Below, piece by piece: positions 8,885 through 16,393 of a stretch of 64,000 nucleotides of DNA (positions are counted from its first letter, which is position 1; every line of letters begins with the position of its first letter). Made by a program: the position numbers and the translations under genes. The notes beneath the pieces are model-generated. The model searched no databases, had not been told where the DNA came from, and saw only the letters and a program-made list of their open reading frames with translations. The DNA comes from Guptibacillus hwajinpoensis (GTDB lineage Bacteria > Bacillota > Bacilli > Bacillales > Guptibacillaceae): contig NZ_LELK01000004.1 in assembly GCF_001039475.1 (NCBI RefSeq), positions 898,330-962,329 on the forward strand, given 5' to 3'.

Positions 8885-9412
8885 ATGGCTTTGTCGAAAG
8901 AAGAACTACAGAACTTTAAAAAACAGCTTCTTGATTTAAAGAAGGACCTTTTGGATAGTGGAGCAACAACACATGATGAAAATATAGCATTAACTGATGA
9001 AACAGGTGAACTGACTTCATACGATAATCATTTCGCTGACATGGCATCAGAATTGGATCAACGTGAGAAGGATATTACGTTAGAGGATGCTGCAAGAGAA
9101 CGTTTAAGCGCAATTAATACGGCGCTTGATCGAATTCGTGAAGGTACCTATGGTATATGTATTGATACAGGAGAAGAGATTAATAAAGAACGTTTAGAAG
9201 CGATTCCCTATGCTATTCGAACAAAAGAGGCTCAGGATGACTTAGAAGCAGCAAAAGAAGATAGTAGACCGGATGATGAGGCGACATTTGAAACACCTGG
9301 TAATCGGGTAGATGATCGAATTCGCACAGCGGACGATCTGCAAAATGAGCACGGTAATTCGACTTCAGAAACATACTTGGAAGAGGATAACCCCGACAAT
9401 AAGGAAGAGTAA
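8885..9412 (+). CDS. DksA/TraR-like general stress protein (YocK/YteA type)
   Basis: This 175-aa acidic protein begins with a coiled-coil segment (KEELQNFKKQLLDLKKDLL). It continues with the family region YDNHFADMASELDQREKDI and YGICIDTGEEINKERLEAIPYA. That last region is the DksA zinc-finger fold with only one of the four cysteines kept, so zinc is probably not bound. Bacillus members include general stress protein 16O (YocK) and the YteA group. The start at 8885 is set by GGAGGG at 8873-8878. The SigB-type promoter upstream fits a YocK-like role. Confidence 0.8.
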   Translation: MALSKEELQNFKKQLLDLKKDLLDSGATTHDENIALTDETGELTSYDNHFADMASELDQREKDITLEDAARERLSAINTALDRIREGTYGICIDTGEEINKERLEAIPYAIRTKEAQDDLEAAKEDSRPDDEATFETPGNRVDDRIRTADDLQNEHGNSTSETYLEEDNPDNKEE

Positions 9413-9551
9413 TCCTCAAAGCTCTACTGAATAGCTGTTGCTAAGGTCGCTACTCAACCAAACAAACTATTTAGCTAGAAACGATCTGCCTCAACATCCA
9501 TATACTATAGTAAAAGCATTGTTACGACAGCTTGAAATGGAGCGTTGTGCC

Positions 9552-9881
9552 ATGAATGATAAAGTTATTATTGTAGAAGGAAAGACAGATAAAGAGCAGT
9601 TAATGAGGGTTTTAGATGAGCCTGTAAGTATTATCTGTACGTATGGTACGATTAGTTTTGAAAGACTCGAAGAACTTAGTGAAGAGCTTGAAGAAATGGA
9701 CGTCTACGTATTAGTAGATGCAGATGATGCTGGTGAGAAACTACGGAGGCAATTATCGCGAGAAATTCCTCATGCAGAACACCTTTATATTACAATGCTT
9801 CATCGAGAGGTGGCGGAAACACCACTGAATTATTTAACTCGAATATTAAGAGCAGCTAAATTTAAAGTCATGACCATCTAA
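9552..9881 (+). CDS. yusF: Toprim-domain protein YusF
   Basis: This protein of about 110 aa is essentially one Toprim domain. VIIVEGKTDKEQL carries the catalytic Glu, and VYVLVDADDAGEKLRRQL the DxD metal-binding pair. Such small Toprim proteins resemble the ribonuclease M5 type, but the substrate is unknown. The frame is open from a TTG at 9438 with no ribosome binding site. The ATG at 9552, with GGAG at 9539-9542, is preferred. The order yusG-yusF-yusE agrees with B. subtilis. A terminator follows. Confidence 0.8.
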   Translation: MNDKVIIVEGKTDKEQLMRVLDEPVSIICTYGTISFERLEELSEELEEMDVYVLVDADDAGEKLRRQLSREIPHAEHLYITMLHREVAETPLNYLTRILRAAKFKVMTI

Positions 9882-9901
9882 TGGATGGAATGAACATATT
9901 A

Positions 9902-9936
9902 CCTCAGAAAAGCTGAATTCAGCTTTTCTGAGGTTT
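9902..9936 (+). terminator. Terminator after yusF
   Basis: CCTCAGAAAAGCTGAA and TTCAGCTTTTCTGAGG form a near-perfect 16-bp hairpin followed by TTTT. Confidence 0.85.
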
Positions 9937-9956
9937 TATCTAGTTAGGAGATAGGA

Positions 9957-10265
9957 ATGAAAGAAATTACTGAACAGAATGAGTTACGAGAGTTGATGAA
10001 CCAACCTTATTGTATTTTCTTTTTTTATACCCCATTTTGTCGAACGTGTAAAATTGCCCAGAGAATGCTTCAAGTTGTGATTGAGTCAAAAGATCTGCAA
10101 GAGAAGGTTTACGTTTGTAATTTAAATTACTTCCCATCGTTAGCTGAAGATCTTAAAATACAAAGTGTACCTGCACTGACGATTTATCGAGAAGGTAGTC
10201 CAGGTGACATCCTTTTTGCTTTTGAATCGGTTATTAAGGTAGATACTTTTTTAAGTAATGAATAA
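9957..10265 (+). CDS. yusE: Thioredoxin-like protein YusE
   Basis: This 102-aa cytoplasmic thioredoxin-fold protein has the redox motif FFYTPFCRTCKIAQRM (CRTC) and the conserved cis-proline in VPALTIYREG. It probably performs thiol-disulfide exchange; the partner is unknown. TAGGAG upstream sets the ATG at 9957. It is placed as in the yusF-yusE pair of B. subtilis. Confidence 0.85.
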   Translation: MKEITEQNELRELMNQPYCIFFFYTPFCRTCKIAQRMLQVVIESKDLQEKVYVCNLNYFPSLAEDLKIQSVPALTIYREGSPGDILFAFESVIKVDTFLSNE

Positions 10266-10606
10266 TTCATCTGATTATAGTTGACCATTTGTTTGTTATT
10301 TTTCAAATCTGATGAATGCCGGTATAGAGGGATTTTGTAGATCGTTAATATCCTGAAAATTTCGTTATATTAACAATGATAAATTAATATAACAGCCAGT
10401 AAAGAAACAGTAACATTGTCATATAATTGTATTTTCGTTAATGCTGATTGAATGGTATAACTGAATATAGAGTCACCATTCGTCTCGAACGGTGGCACAT
10501 TTCATTTTCATAGCTTTGATTTACTAATCCAGCTAAATAACATCTAAGAATCCAACCCGTATAAGCAATCGATTAGAAATTGATTGCAAAATGAGAGGTG
10601 TAAAAC
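10266..10606. other. Intergenic region upstream of sigI with two inverted repeats
   Basis: No gene is seen in this 341-bp AT-rich stretch. CACCATTCG/CGAACGGTG at 10474-10494 (one mismatch, 3-base loop) could fold into a hairpin. GCAATCGAT/ATTGATTGC at 10565-10587 lies in the leader just before the sigI ribosome binding site. It presumably holds the sigI promoter, but I cannot identify a convincing SigI-type or SigA-type sequence. Confidence 0.5.
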
Positions 10607-11362
10607 ATGACAACCATTTCAATCAGCACGAAAATGGGAAATTTCGCGAATAAAAAAGATAGCATTACATTAGAAGATAAAATCGACAGTATCCAAAATG
10701 GAAATCAACTATTAAGAAACCAGTTACTAGAAGACTACCAGCCGTTTATAAAGAAAATCACATCCAAAGTTTGCAATCGTTATATTAACCATACGATGGA
10801 CGAATTTAGTATCGGCCTGTCTGCTTTTAATGAAGCCATGGATCAATATAGAAGAGGGCAGGGTAGCCGTTTTCTGACCTTTGCAGATATGGTTATTAGA
10901 AGAAGAGTGATTGACTACATTCGTAAGGAAGCAAGACAAAACAAATACATCTATCTTGAACCTGAAGAACTTGATGAAGAAGGTCGTCTTGAAGATAGTT
11001 ATGCAGAACAAAAAGCAGCGCTTGATGTCTATGAAATGGACAAGCAAAGCGAGATGCGTATGTTTGAGATTGAAGAATATGAACAATTGTTGAAGAAATT
11101 CAGTATTACGTTTAAAGTGCTTAGCAAAAATTGTCCGAAACATATTGATGCTAGAGAGAACGCTAAGATGATTGCAAAGTTAATCGCAGACGATCACGTA
11201 TTATCAAGCTATTTGTTGGAAAAGAAACAGCTCCCAATAAAAGATTTGTTAGCACTCGTTACATGCAGTCGCAAAACAATCGAACGTAATCGAAAGTATA
11301 TAATAGCAGTTGCGTTAATCCATCTCGGTGGTTTTAATGCTCTGAAATCGTATATACAGTAG
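10607..11362 (+). CDS. sigI: RNA polymerase sigma factor SigI
   Basis: This 251-aa sigma-70-family factor equals the usual SigI length. The N-terminal half contains the region-2-like segment DEFSIGLSAFNEAMDQYRRG and FADMVIRRRVIDYIRKEAR. The C-terminal half ends in the SigI-specific LVTCSRKTIERNRKYIIA segment. SigI directs heat-shock and cell-wall-stress genes in B. subtilis. The start has GAGAGGTG upstream. rsgI, its anti-sigma partner, follows after 21 bp, the standard arrangement. Confidence 0.95.
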   Translation: MTTISISTKMGNFANKKDSITLEDKIDSIQNGNQLLRNQLLEDYQPFIKKITSKVCNRYINHTMDEFSIGLSAFNEAMDQYRRGQGSRFLTFADMVIRRRVIDYIRKEARQNKYIYLEPEELDEEGRLEDSYAEQKAALDVYEMDKQSEMRMFEIEEYEQLLKKFSITFKVLSKNCPKHIDARENAKMIAKLIADDHVLSSYLLEKKQLPIKDLLALVTCSRKTIERNRKYIIAVALIHLGGFNALKSYIQ

Positions 11363-11383
11363 TTGAATTAAGGGGGCCAGGGG

Positions 11384-12742
11384 ATGAAACAAGGGGTCAT
11401 TATGGATATTCGTGGGAGAAAAGCTGTTGTTTTAACGCCTGATGGTGAATTTACAACAATTAATCTTAAGCGAAATCATACGTTAACAATAGGCTCTGAA
11501 ATTAAACTTACACCAAAACCACTGAAACAGAAAAAGGGATATTTTACCCCTTCTATGCCCACCCTGGCCGGAATGACGGCGCTTTTGCTATTAGTTGTTC
11601 TTGTTACAGGCGTTATTCCTGTAACTCAGAACGATGCAGTTGCAGCCTATATCAGCTTTGATATTAATCCTAGTATTGAGGTTGGAGTGAATTCTGATCT
11701 TGAGGTTGTTCATTATCAAGCCTGGAATTCAGACGGTGAAGGGTTGAATTTAAGCAAGGAAACGAAGAATATGCCACTTAGTGAATTTGGTGGTCTCCTT
11801 GTATCACGTTTAGATAAAGATGGGTACCTTTCGGACGGGGGACAGCTGTTAATTGTCGCCTCAGATGTAGAGAAAAAAGAACGCTCTGAACACATCAAAG
11901 CTGCCCTAGAAAAAGCAATTCGTAACATTGAACAAAGTGAAGCGTTAAAAAGCCAGTCTATAGCCATCACAACGGTTCTAAATTCAGATCATAGTACCCG
12001 TCAAGAAGCTTTGGAGAAGGGTGTTTCACCTGGTAAATATGTAACATATTTAAGTGCTTTAGATCGAGGCGTTTCTCTTACCTTAAGTGACGTGCGCGAT
12101 TTATCAGTAAAGAAAATTGAAGCGCTAGAATCCCAAAACATGACAGCTCATGAAACAGATGCAGCTGATCCAATTAAAAGCTCATCAGAAATAGAAGATT
12201 CAGTTGTTCAACTGAATGACAAAAAGGCAGCTTCGGATGATGAAACTGGCGATAACGAATTGATTTTACAAGAACCAGCTGAACGTAAAACTGAAGATAA
12301 CGTGAAGAAGGATCGTTCAGAAGAGTCGGACCCAAAAGTGAAAGATGAAACCCCAGAAATAAACAAGGAGTCTGTTAAATCAGCAGAAAAAAACCTTGAC
12401 GATAACAGTTCAAATGAAGTCGTAAATACCGAAAAAAAAACTGAAAATCGAGTAAATAAAGCAGACAAAAAGATTGATAAGCAGATCGAGAATAGTCAAA
12501 AGAAACAAAATAAAGCAGATGAAAAAGCTGACAAGAAAGACAAAAAAAAAGAAAATAAAGAAAACAAGGAAAACGTTAAAATAGATAAACAGCAGGAAAA
12601 GAAAAAGAAGCAGCAAGAGAAAGAAAATCGCAAAAAGGCTAAGGAAGCAAAGAAACAGAAAGACAATGATGACGAAGACGAAGACGAAGATGAAGATGAA
12701 GATGAAGATGAAGATGAAGATGATGAAGAACAAGACGACTAA
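11384..12742 (+). CDS. rsgI: Anti-sigma-I factor RsgI
   Basis: This 452-aa single-pass membrane protein holds SigI inactive. Residues 1-50 form the cytoplasmic RsgI_N domain (GVIMDIRGRKAVVLTPDGEF). A membrane helix spans about 62-85 (AGMTALLLLVVLVTGVIP). An extracytoplasmic domain with YISFDINPSIEVGVNS follows to about residue 250. The last 200 residues are low complexity, first Lys/Glu/Asn-rich and then an almost pure Asp/Glu tail. B. subtilis RsgI is shorter (about 380 aa), so the tail is expanded. Regulated proteolysis is expected to release SigI. Confidence 0.93.
   Translation: MKQGVIMDIRGRKAVVLTPDGEFTTINLKRNHTLTIGSEIKLTPKPLKQKKGYFTPSMPTLAGMTALLLLVVLVTGVIPVTQNDAVAAYISFDINPSIEVGVNSDLEVVHYQAWNSDGEGLNLSKETKNMPLSEFGGLLVSRLDKDGYLSDGGQLLIVASDVEKKERSEHIKAALEKAIRNIEQSEALKSQSIAITTVLNSDHSTRQEALEKGVSPGKYVTYLSALDRGVSLTLSDVRDLSVKKIEALESQNMTAHETDAADPIKSSSEIEDSVVQLNDKKAASDDETGDNELILQEPAERKTEDNVKKDRSEESDPKVKDETPEINKESVKSAEKNLDDNSSNEVVNTEKKTENRVNKADKKIDKQIENSQKKQNKADEKADKKDKKKENKENKENVKIDKQQEKKKKQQEKENRKKAKEAKKQKDNDDEDEDEDEDEDEDEDEDDEEQDD
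12668..12733 (+). repeat. GAYGAA hexamer tandem repeat in the rsgI tail
   Basis: About ten consecutive copies of GAYGAA encode the alternating Asp-Glu tail of RsgI. The repeat preserves reading frame, so copy number could vary without frameshift. Confidence 0.85.
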
Positions 12743-12776
12743 AGTTTAACGCTATTATCTTATATTATTTAATAGA

Positions 12777-12807
12777 AAAGCCAGAGGGGATTCCCTCTGG
12801 CTTTTTA
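12777..12807. terminator. Bidirectional terminator between rsgI and the TlpA-like gene
   Basis: AAAAGCCAGAGGG and CCCTCTGGCTTTTT pair perfectly around GATT. It serves the converging genes on both strands. Confidence 0.92.
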
Positions 12808-12812
12808 TGATT

Positions 12813-13232
12813 CTAGAGCATAATTTGTGGAAGTGCTCCTACAACATCTACAAAGGACGATTGATCATCAAATACTTTGAAAATACGATGCTCTTTATCA
12901 AGTAAGACCGTTGTAGGTACGCCTGTGCAGTTATACATGTCGTAAGTGGTACGACCGTTATCTTTTAAGACAGGGAAGGGGAGTTGATGTTTAGTGGTAA
13001 ATTCTTTTCCCGCTTCTTGAGATCGCTCTCTCCCGGTCACGTTAATTGTAATAAAACCAAGTTTATTTAGATCGGCATGCTGATAGAATTGCTCCTTCAT
13101 TGGTAAATCTCTCATGCAATCTGGACACCAGGAAGCCCAGAATGTAATCATAACTGGCTTGCCTGCAAAGTCTGATAGACGAATGATCTCACCGCTTCTC
13201 ATTTCTTCTAATTCAAAATATGGTGCATCCAA
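12813..13232 (-). CDS. TlpA/ResA-like thioredoxin-family protein, cytoplasmic
   Basis: This 139-aa protein has the thioredoxin motif FWASWCPDCMRDLPM (CPDC) and the cis-proline GVPTTVLLDKE. It has no signal or membrane segment, unlike ResA or StoA, so it works in the cytoplasm. A thiol-disulfide role is likely; the partner is unknown. The start has AGGTGAG upstream. It converges with rsgI and is divergent from the S-box/metX unit. Confidence 0.8.
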   Translation of the reverse strand: MDAPYFELEEMRSGEIIRLSDFAGKPVMITFWASWCPDCMRDLPMKEQFYQHADLNKLGFITINVTGRERSQEAGKEFTTKHQLPFPVLKDNGRTTYDMYNCTGVPTTVLLDKEHRIFKVFDDQSSFVDVVGALPQIML

Positions 13233-13322
13233 CGTTTCTCACCTCACCGGTTTATATTACCATCACTTTAACAAAATTCTAGTTCTAATCAAAATATTAC
13301 TACCGTACAATGATTCTATATT

Positions 13323-13337
13323 AAATTTCAGAAATTG
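13323..13337 (+). promoter_or_regulatory. CodY-box-like sequence before the metX promoter
   Basis: AAATTTCAGAAATTG matches AATTTTCWGAAAATT with three mismatches and lies one base before the -35 element. CodY control of methionine genes is known in several Firmicutes; here it is an inference. Confidence 0.4.
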
Positions 13338-13338
13338 T

Positions 13339-13367
13339 TTGACACTGATACGGTACCTTGCTAAAAT
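13339..13367 (+). promoter_or_regulatory. SigA promoter of the metX S-box unit
   Basis: TTGACA at 13339-13344 is followed after 17 bp by TAAAAT at 13362-13367, 43 bp before the riboswitch. It is a near-consensus promoter. Confidence 0.85.
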
Positions 13368-13410
13368 GAACACAATTAAATGAAAATTAAATGAAAACGA
13401 AATATTCTTT

Positions 13411-13517
13411 CTTATCTAGAGAGGCGGAGGGACTGGCCCTATGAAGCCCGGCAACCGTCAAACCATTCGTGGTTTGAAAAGGTGCCAATTCCTGCAGGAG
13501 AAATCCTGGAAGATAAG
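13411..13517 (+). ncRNA. SAM-I (S-box) riboswitch 1, upstream of metX
   Basis: P1 is formed by CTTATCT (13411-13417) and AGATAAG (13511-13517). The S-box core GAGGGACTGGCCCTATGAAG, CCCGGCAACC and AAGGTGCCAATTCC is complete. S-adenosylmethionine binding would favour the terminator at 13538-13571 and turn off metX-metY. Confidence 0.97.
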
Positions 13518-13537
13518 CGGAGCTGATGATTAAATCA

Positions 13538-13571
13538 AGCCTCTCTGTCTTTCAGAGAGGCTTTTTATTTT
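13538..13571 (+). terminator. Riboswitch-controlled terminator before metX
   Basis: AGCCTCTCTG and CAGAGAGGCT arms are followed by TTTTTATTTTT. It is the expression platform of S-box 1. Confidence 0.92.
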
Positions 13572-13572
13572 T

Positions 13573-13728
13573 GGATCTTTTCTATGACATTGTTGCTATA
13601 AGAGTGGGTGAATTTCCGCTCCAGGATGCTCGCTTTCCGCGGGGCGAGCATCTTTCCGCTCCAATTAGCTAAGTGTGGTATTCACAAAAAAATTCTTTTC
13701 AAAGCAACAACCTAATAGAAAACAGACT
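13573..13728. repeat. Family-1 intergenic repeat, short copy B
   Basis: The ends GGATCTTTTCTATGACATTG and AGCAACAACCTAATAGAAAAC match the terminal inverted repeats of the full copy at 34812-35032. The GC-rich core is shortened to a GATGCTCGC/GCGAGCATC hairpin flanked by TTTCCGCTCC boxes. It lies between the S-box terminator and metX. Confidence 0.75.
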
Positions 13729-13789
13729 TATACCATGATTAATTGAGTTTTGCGAAGCATGTTAATTGTTTGAAAGGAGTGATAAGGGT

Positions 13790-14866
13790 TTGGAGAGAGA
13801 GAAGAGATACGAGGACCGTAACGTATCTATTGGGCCTTTTGTGCTCGAGTCTGGTGAGGAGCTTCCAAGTGTAGAACTTGCTTATGAGCGAGTTGGGCCA
13901 ACTGAAGCACCAGTCATCCTAGTGTGTCATGCCTTAACAGGGAATCAGTATACAGTAGGGGAATCGGAACCAGGGTGGTGGAAAGGATTAATTGGTCACG
14001 GTAAGTACGTTGATACTTCTGAGTTTCAAGTTATTACGTTTAACGTTCTTGGCGGATGTAATGGATCAACCGGTCCACTGTCCATTAACCCTGAAACAGG
14101 TCATGCGTATCAGTCGGATTTTCCATTCGTCACCGTACGAGATATCGTTCATTCTCAGAACAAAGCATTACAGGAGTTAGGCATTCATCATCTCCATGCG
14201 GTCATCGGTGGTTCACTTGGAGGAATGCAAGTATTGGAATGGGGTATTCTTTATCCAGATTGGATGGACCATCTCGTTCCGTTAGCTGTGACGCCGTCTC
14301 TAAGCGCATATGGTATTGCTTATAATTCTATTTCTAGGTTTGCAATTACGAAAGATCCAGCATGGAAAGATGGGTATTACAACCCCGATCATCCACCTAC
14401 TGCAGGACTTGCGACAGCAAGAATGGTTGGCATGATTTCTTATCGCACCGATGACATGTTTCAAAAGAAATTTGGTCGAAATGGGAATAGACGTTCAGAT
14501 GAGAGTCATACGGAAGCCTCGTATGATGTGGAATCCTACCTTCATTATCAAGGAAATAAGCTTACTCACCGCTTCGATGCAAATAGTTACTTATACTTAC
14601 TTAAAGCTATGGATATGCACGACATTGGTAGGGGCCGAGGTGACATAGCTAGTGCAGCTAAACAAATTCAATCCAATGTACTTGCCATAAGCTTCAAAGG
14701 AGATTTAATTTATCCTCCACGTGACTTAGATAGCATGTTCACACTCGAAAGCTTAGCGAAATTCTATATTGTTGATACCAAATTTGGTCATGATGGATTT
14801 CTCGTCGAATTTGATAAATGGGGTCCATTGATTAAAGAACAGCTGAAGGAAACATTAAAAATTTAA
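13790..14866 (+). CDS. metX: Homoserine O-acetyltransferase MetX
   Basis: This 358-aa alpha/beta-hydrolase-fold enzyme transfers acetyl from acetyl-CoA to homoserine, committing it to methionine. The nucleophile elbow is GGSLGGMQVLEW. The upstream GGCNGSTGP is typical of MetX, and the C-terminal GHDGFLVEFDKW carries the His-Asp pair. The start is TTG at 13790 with AAAGGAGTG at 13773-13781. An upstream in-frame TTG at 13766 precedes the ribosome binding site and is excluded. Acetyl rather than succinyl specificity is inferred from the acetylhomoserine sulfhydrylase gene that follows. Expression is controlled by S-box 1. Confidence 0.93.
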   Translation: MEREKRYEDRNVSIGPFVLESGEELPSVELAYERVGPTEAPVILVCHALTGNQYTVGESEPGWWKGLIGHGKYVDTSEFQVITFNVLGGCNGSTGPLSINPETGHAYQSDFPFVTVRDIVHSQNKALQELGIHHLHAVIGGSLGGMQVLEWGILYPDWMDHLVPLAVTPSLSAYGIAYNSISRFAITKDPAWKDGYYNPDHPPTAGLATARMVGMISYRTDDMFQKKFGRNGNRRSDESHTEASYDVESYLHYQGNKLTHRFDANSYLYLLKAMDMHDIGRGRGDIASAAKQIQSNVLAISFKGDLIYPPRDLDSMFTLESLAKFYIVDTKFGHDGFLVEFDKWGPLIKEQLKETLKI

Positions 14867-14881
14867 AGGAGTGAATGGAGA

Positions 14882-16180
14882 ATGGCAGAGAAACGTTACA
14901 ATTTAGAAACGATTGGTATTCATGGAGGACTACAGGCAGATCCTGCAACAGGAGCAAGAGCATTGCCGATTTATCAATCTAATGCTTACCGATTTAATAA
15001 TACGGATCATGCCGCAGACTTGTTTGCGTTAAAAGAAGAAGGGTTCATTTATTCTCGTATTGGTAACCCAACTGTCGGTACACTTGAAGAACGAATTGCT
15101 CAGCTTGAAGGTGGAATTGGAGCGCTTGGATTTGCGAGTGGCATGGCTGCCATTACGGCTTCGATTCTTAACATCGCGAATAGTGGTGATGAAATTGTAT
15201 CTGCCTCAACACTTTATGGTGGAACATATAACCTTTTTGCATCGACGCTTCCTAAATACGGTATAAAAACCAACTTTGTAGATCCGGAAAATCCGGAATC
15301 GTTTAGAAGTGCGATTACACCGAATACAAAAGCGATTTTCGCAGAGACAATTGGAAATCCGGGGCTTCACGTACTAGATATTGAGAAGGTAGCAGAAATT
15401 GCTCATGAAGCAGGAATTCCGTTAATTATAGACAATACATTTGCTACTCCTTACTTGTGTAGACCAATTGAACATGGAGCAGACATTGTCGTTCACTCCG
15501 CAACGAAATGGCTTGGTGGAAATGGTTCTACAATGGGCGGACTAATTGTAGACGGCGGTAAATTTGACTGGAACTCTTCCAAGTTTCCAGGGTTCATAGA
15601 GCCTGATCATTCCTATCATGGTATTGTATTTGCCGAAGCACTTCCCGAAGCAGCATACATTGTTAAGGCCCGCGTACAACTGTTGAGGGATACAGGCGCT
15701 TCATTGAGTCCTTTTAATGCATTTCAAATTGCACTTGGTGTTGAAACACTTCACGTTCGTATGAAGGAACATGTGGCTAACACTCGCAAAATTGTTTCAC
15801 ATCTTAAGAATCATGATGCAGTTGAATGGGTGAGCTATCCTGAAGAAGAAGATCACGCGTCCAATCATCTTGTGAGGAAATATCTTCCTAAGGGAGCTGG
15901 CGCTGTCGTTGTTTTCGGTATTAAAGGCGGTCGAGAAACAGGAGCCAAAATTATTAATGCAGTTGATCTCTGGTCGCATGTAGCGAATGTTGGAGATGCC
16001 AAAAGTTTAATTATCCACCCAGCAAGCACGACGCATCAGCAGCTAAGCGCAGATGAATTAAAAGCTTCAGGCGTACGAGATGATTTAATTCGACTTTCTG
16101 TTGGAATTGAACACATCGATGATCTTATTGAAGATCTTGATCAGGCAATTGCAAAGGCCAAAATTGAAGCGAACGCGTAA
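14882..16180 (+). CDS. metY: O-acetylhomoserine sulfhydrylase MetY (single-domain copy)
   Basis: This 432-aa PLP enzyme replaces the acetate of O-acetylhomoserine with sulfide to give homocysteine and free acetate. The PLP lysine lies in [15 protein letters not shown]. Family segments [20 protein letters not shown] and the C-terminal [13 protein letters not shown] are present. GGAGTG and GGAG precede the ATG at 14882, 15 bp after metX. It is the first of two paralogous sulfhydrylases; the second has an extra domain and its own S-box. Confidence 0.95.
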   Translation: MAEKRYNLETIGIHGGLQADPATGARALPIYQSNAYRFNNTDHAADLFALKEEGFIYSRIGNPTVGTLEERIAQLEGGIGALGFASGMAAITASILNIANSGDEIVSASTLYGGTYNLFASTLPKYGIKTNFVDPENPESFRSAITPNTKAIFAETIGNPGLHVLDIEKVAEIAHEAGIPLIIDNTFATPYLCRPIEHGADIVVHSATKWLGGNGSTMGGLIVDGGKFDWNSSKFPGFIEPDHSYHGIVFAEALPEAAYIVKARVQLLRDTGASLSPFNAFQIALGVETLHVRMKEHVANTRKIVSHLKNHDAVEWVSYPEEEDHASNHLVRKYLPKGAGAVVVFGIKGGRETGAKIINAVDLWSHVANVGDAKSLIIHPASTTHQQLSADELKASGVRDDLIRLSVGIEHIDDLIEDLDQAIAKAKIEANA

Positions 16181-16210
16181 GTAGGAACGAAAAACAAACT
16201 AAATAATTCA

Positions 16211-16321
16211 CTCTTATCCAGAGAGGCAGAGGGACTGGCCCGATGAAGCCCGGCAACCATTAAGCAATGCTTAATAAGGTGCTAACTCCAGCAGAATAGC
16301 TACTATTCTGAGAGATAAGGG
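16211..16321 (+). ncRNA. SAM-I (S-box) riboswitch 2, between the two metY genes
   Basis: P1 pairs CTTATC (16213-16218) with GATAAG (16314-16319). The core GAGGGACTGGCCCGATGAAG, CCCGGCAACC and AAGGTGCTAACTCC is conserved. No good promoter is seen between metY and the aptamer, so it may be transcribed by read-through and act as a second attenuator for the downstream genes. Confidence 0.96.
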
Positions 16322-16328
16322 GAGGCTG

Positions 16329-16358
16329 ATGCCCTCTTCTTATTGAAGAGGGCATTTT
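16329..16358 (+). terminator. Riboswitch-controlled terminator before the fused metY
   Basis: ATGCCCTCTTC and GAAGAGGGCAT pair perfectly around TTATT and are followed by a T-tract. It is the expression platform of S-box 2. Confidence 0.93.
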
Positions 16359-16393
16359 TGAATTATTTTTGACTAAAAATTGGAGGAATACCG

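Noticed and set aside
10727-11143. 138-aa minus-strand frame opposite sigI
   Set aside because: Shadow of sigI; no start signal and no similarity to a known family.
12410-12733. Long hydrophobic open frame on the minus strand opposite rsgI
   Set aside because: It is the complement of the Lys/Glu/Asp-rich rsgI tail, which automatically yields Phe/Leu/Ile codons. It has no ribosome binding site of its own.
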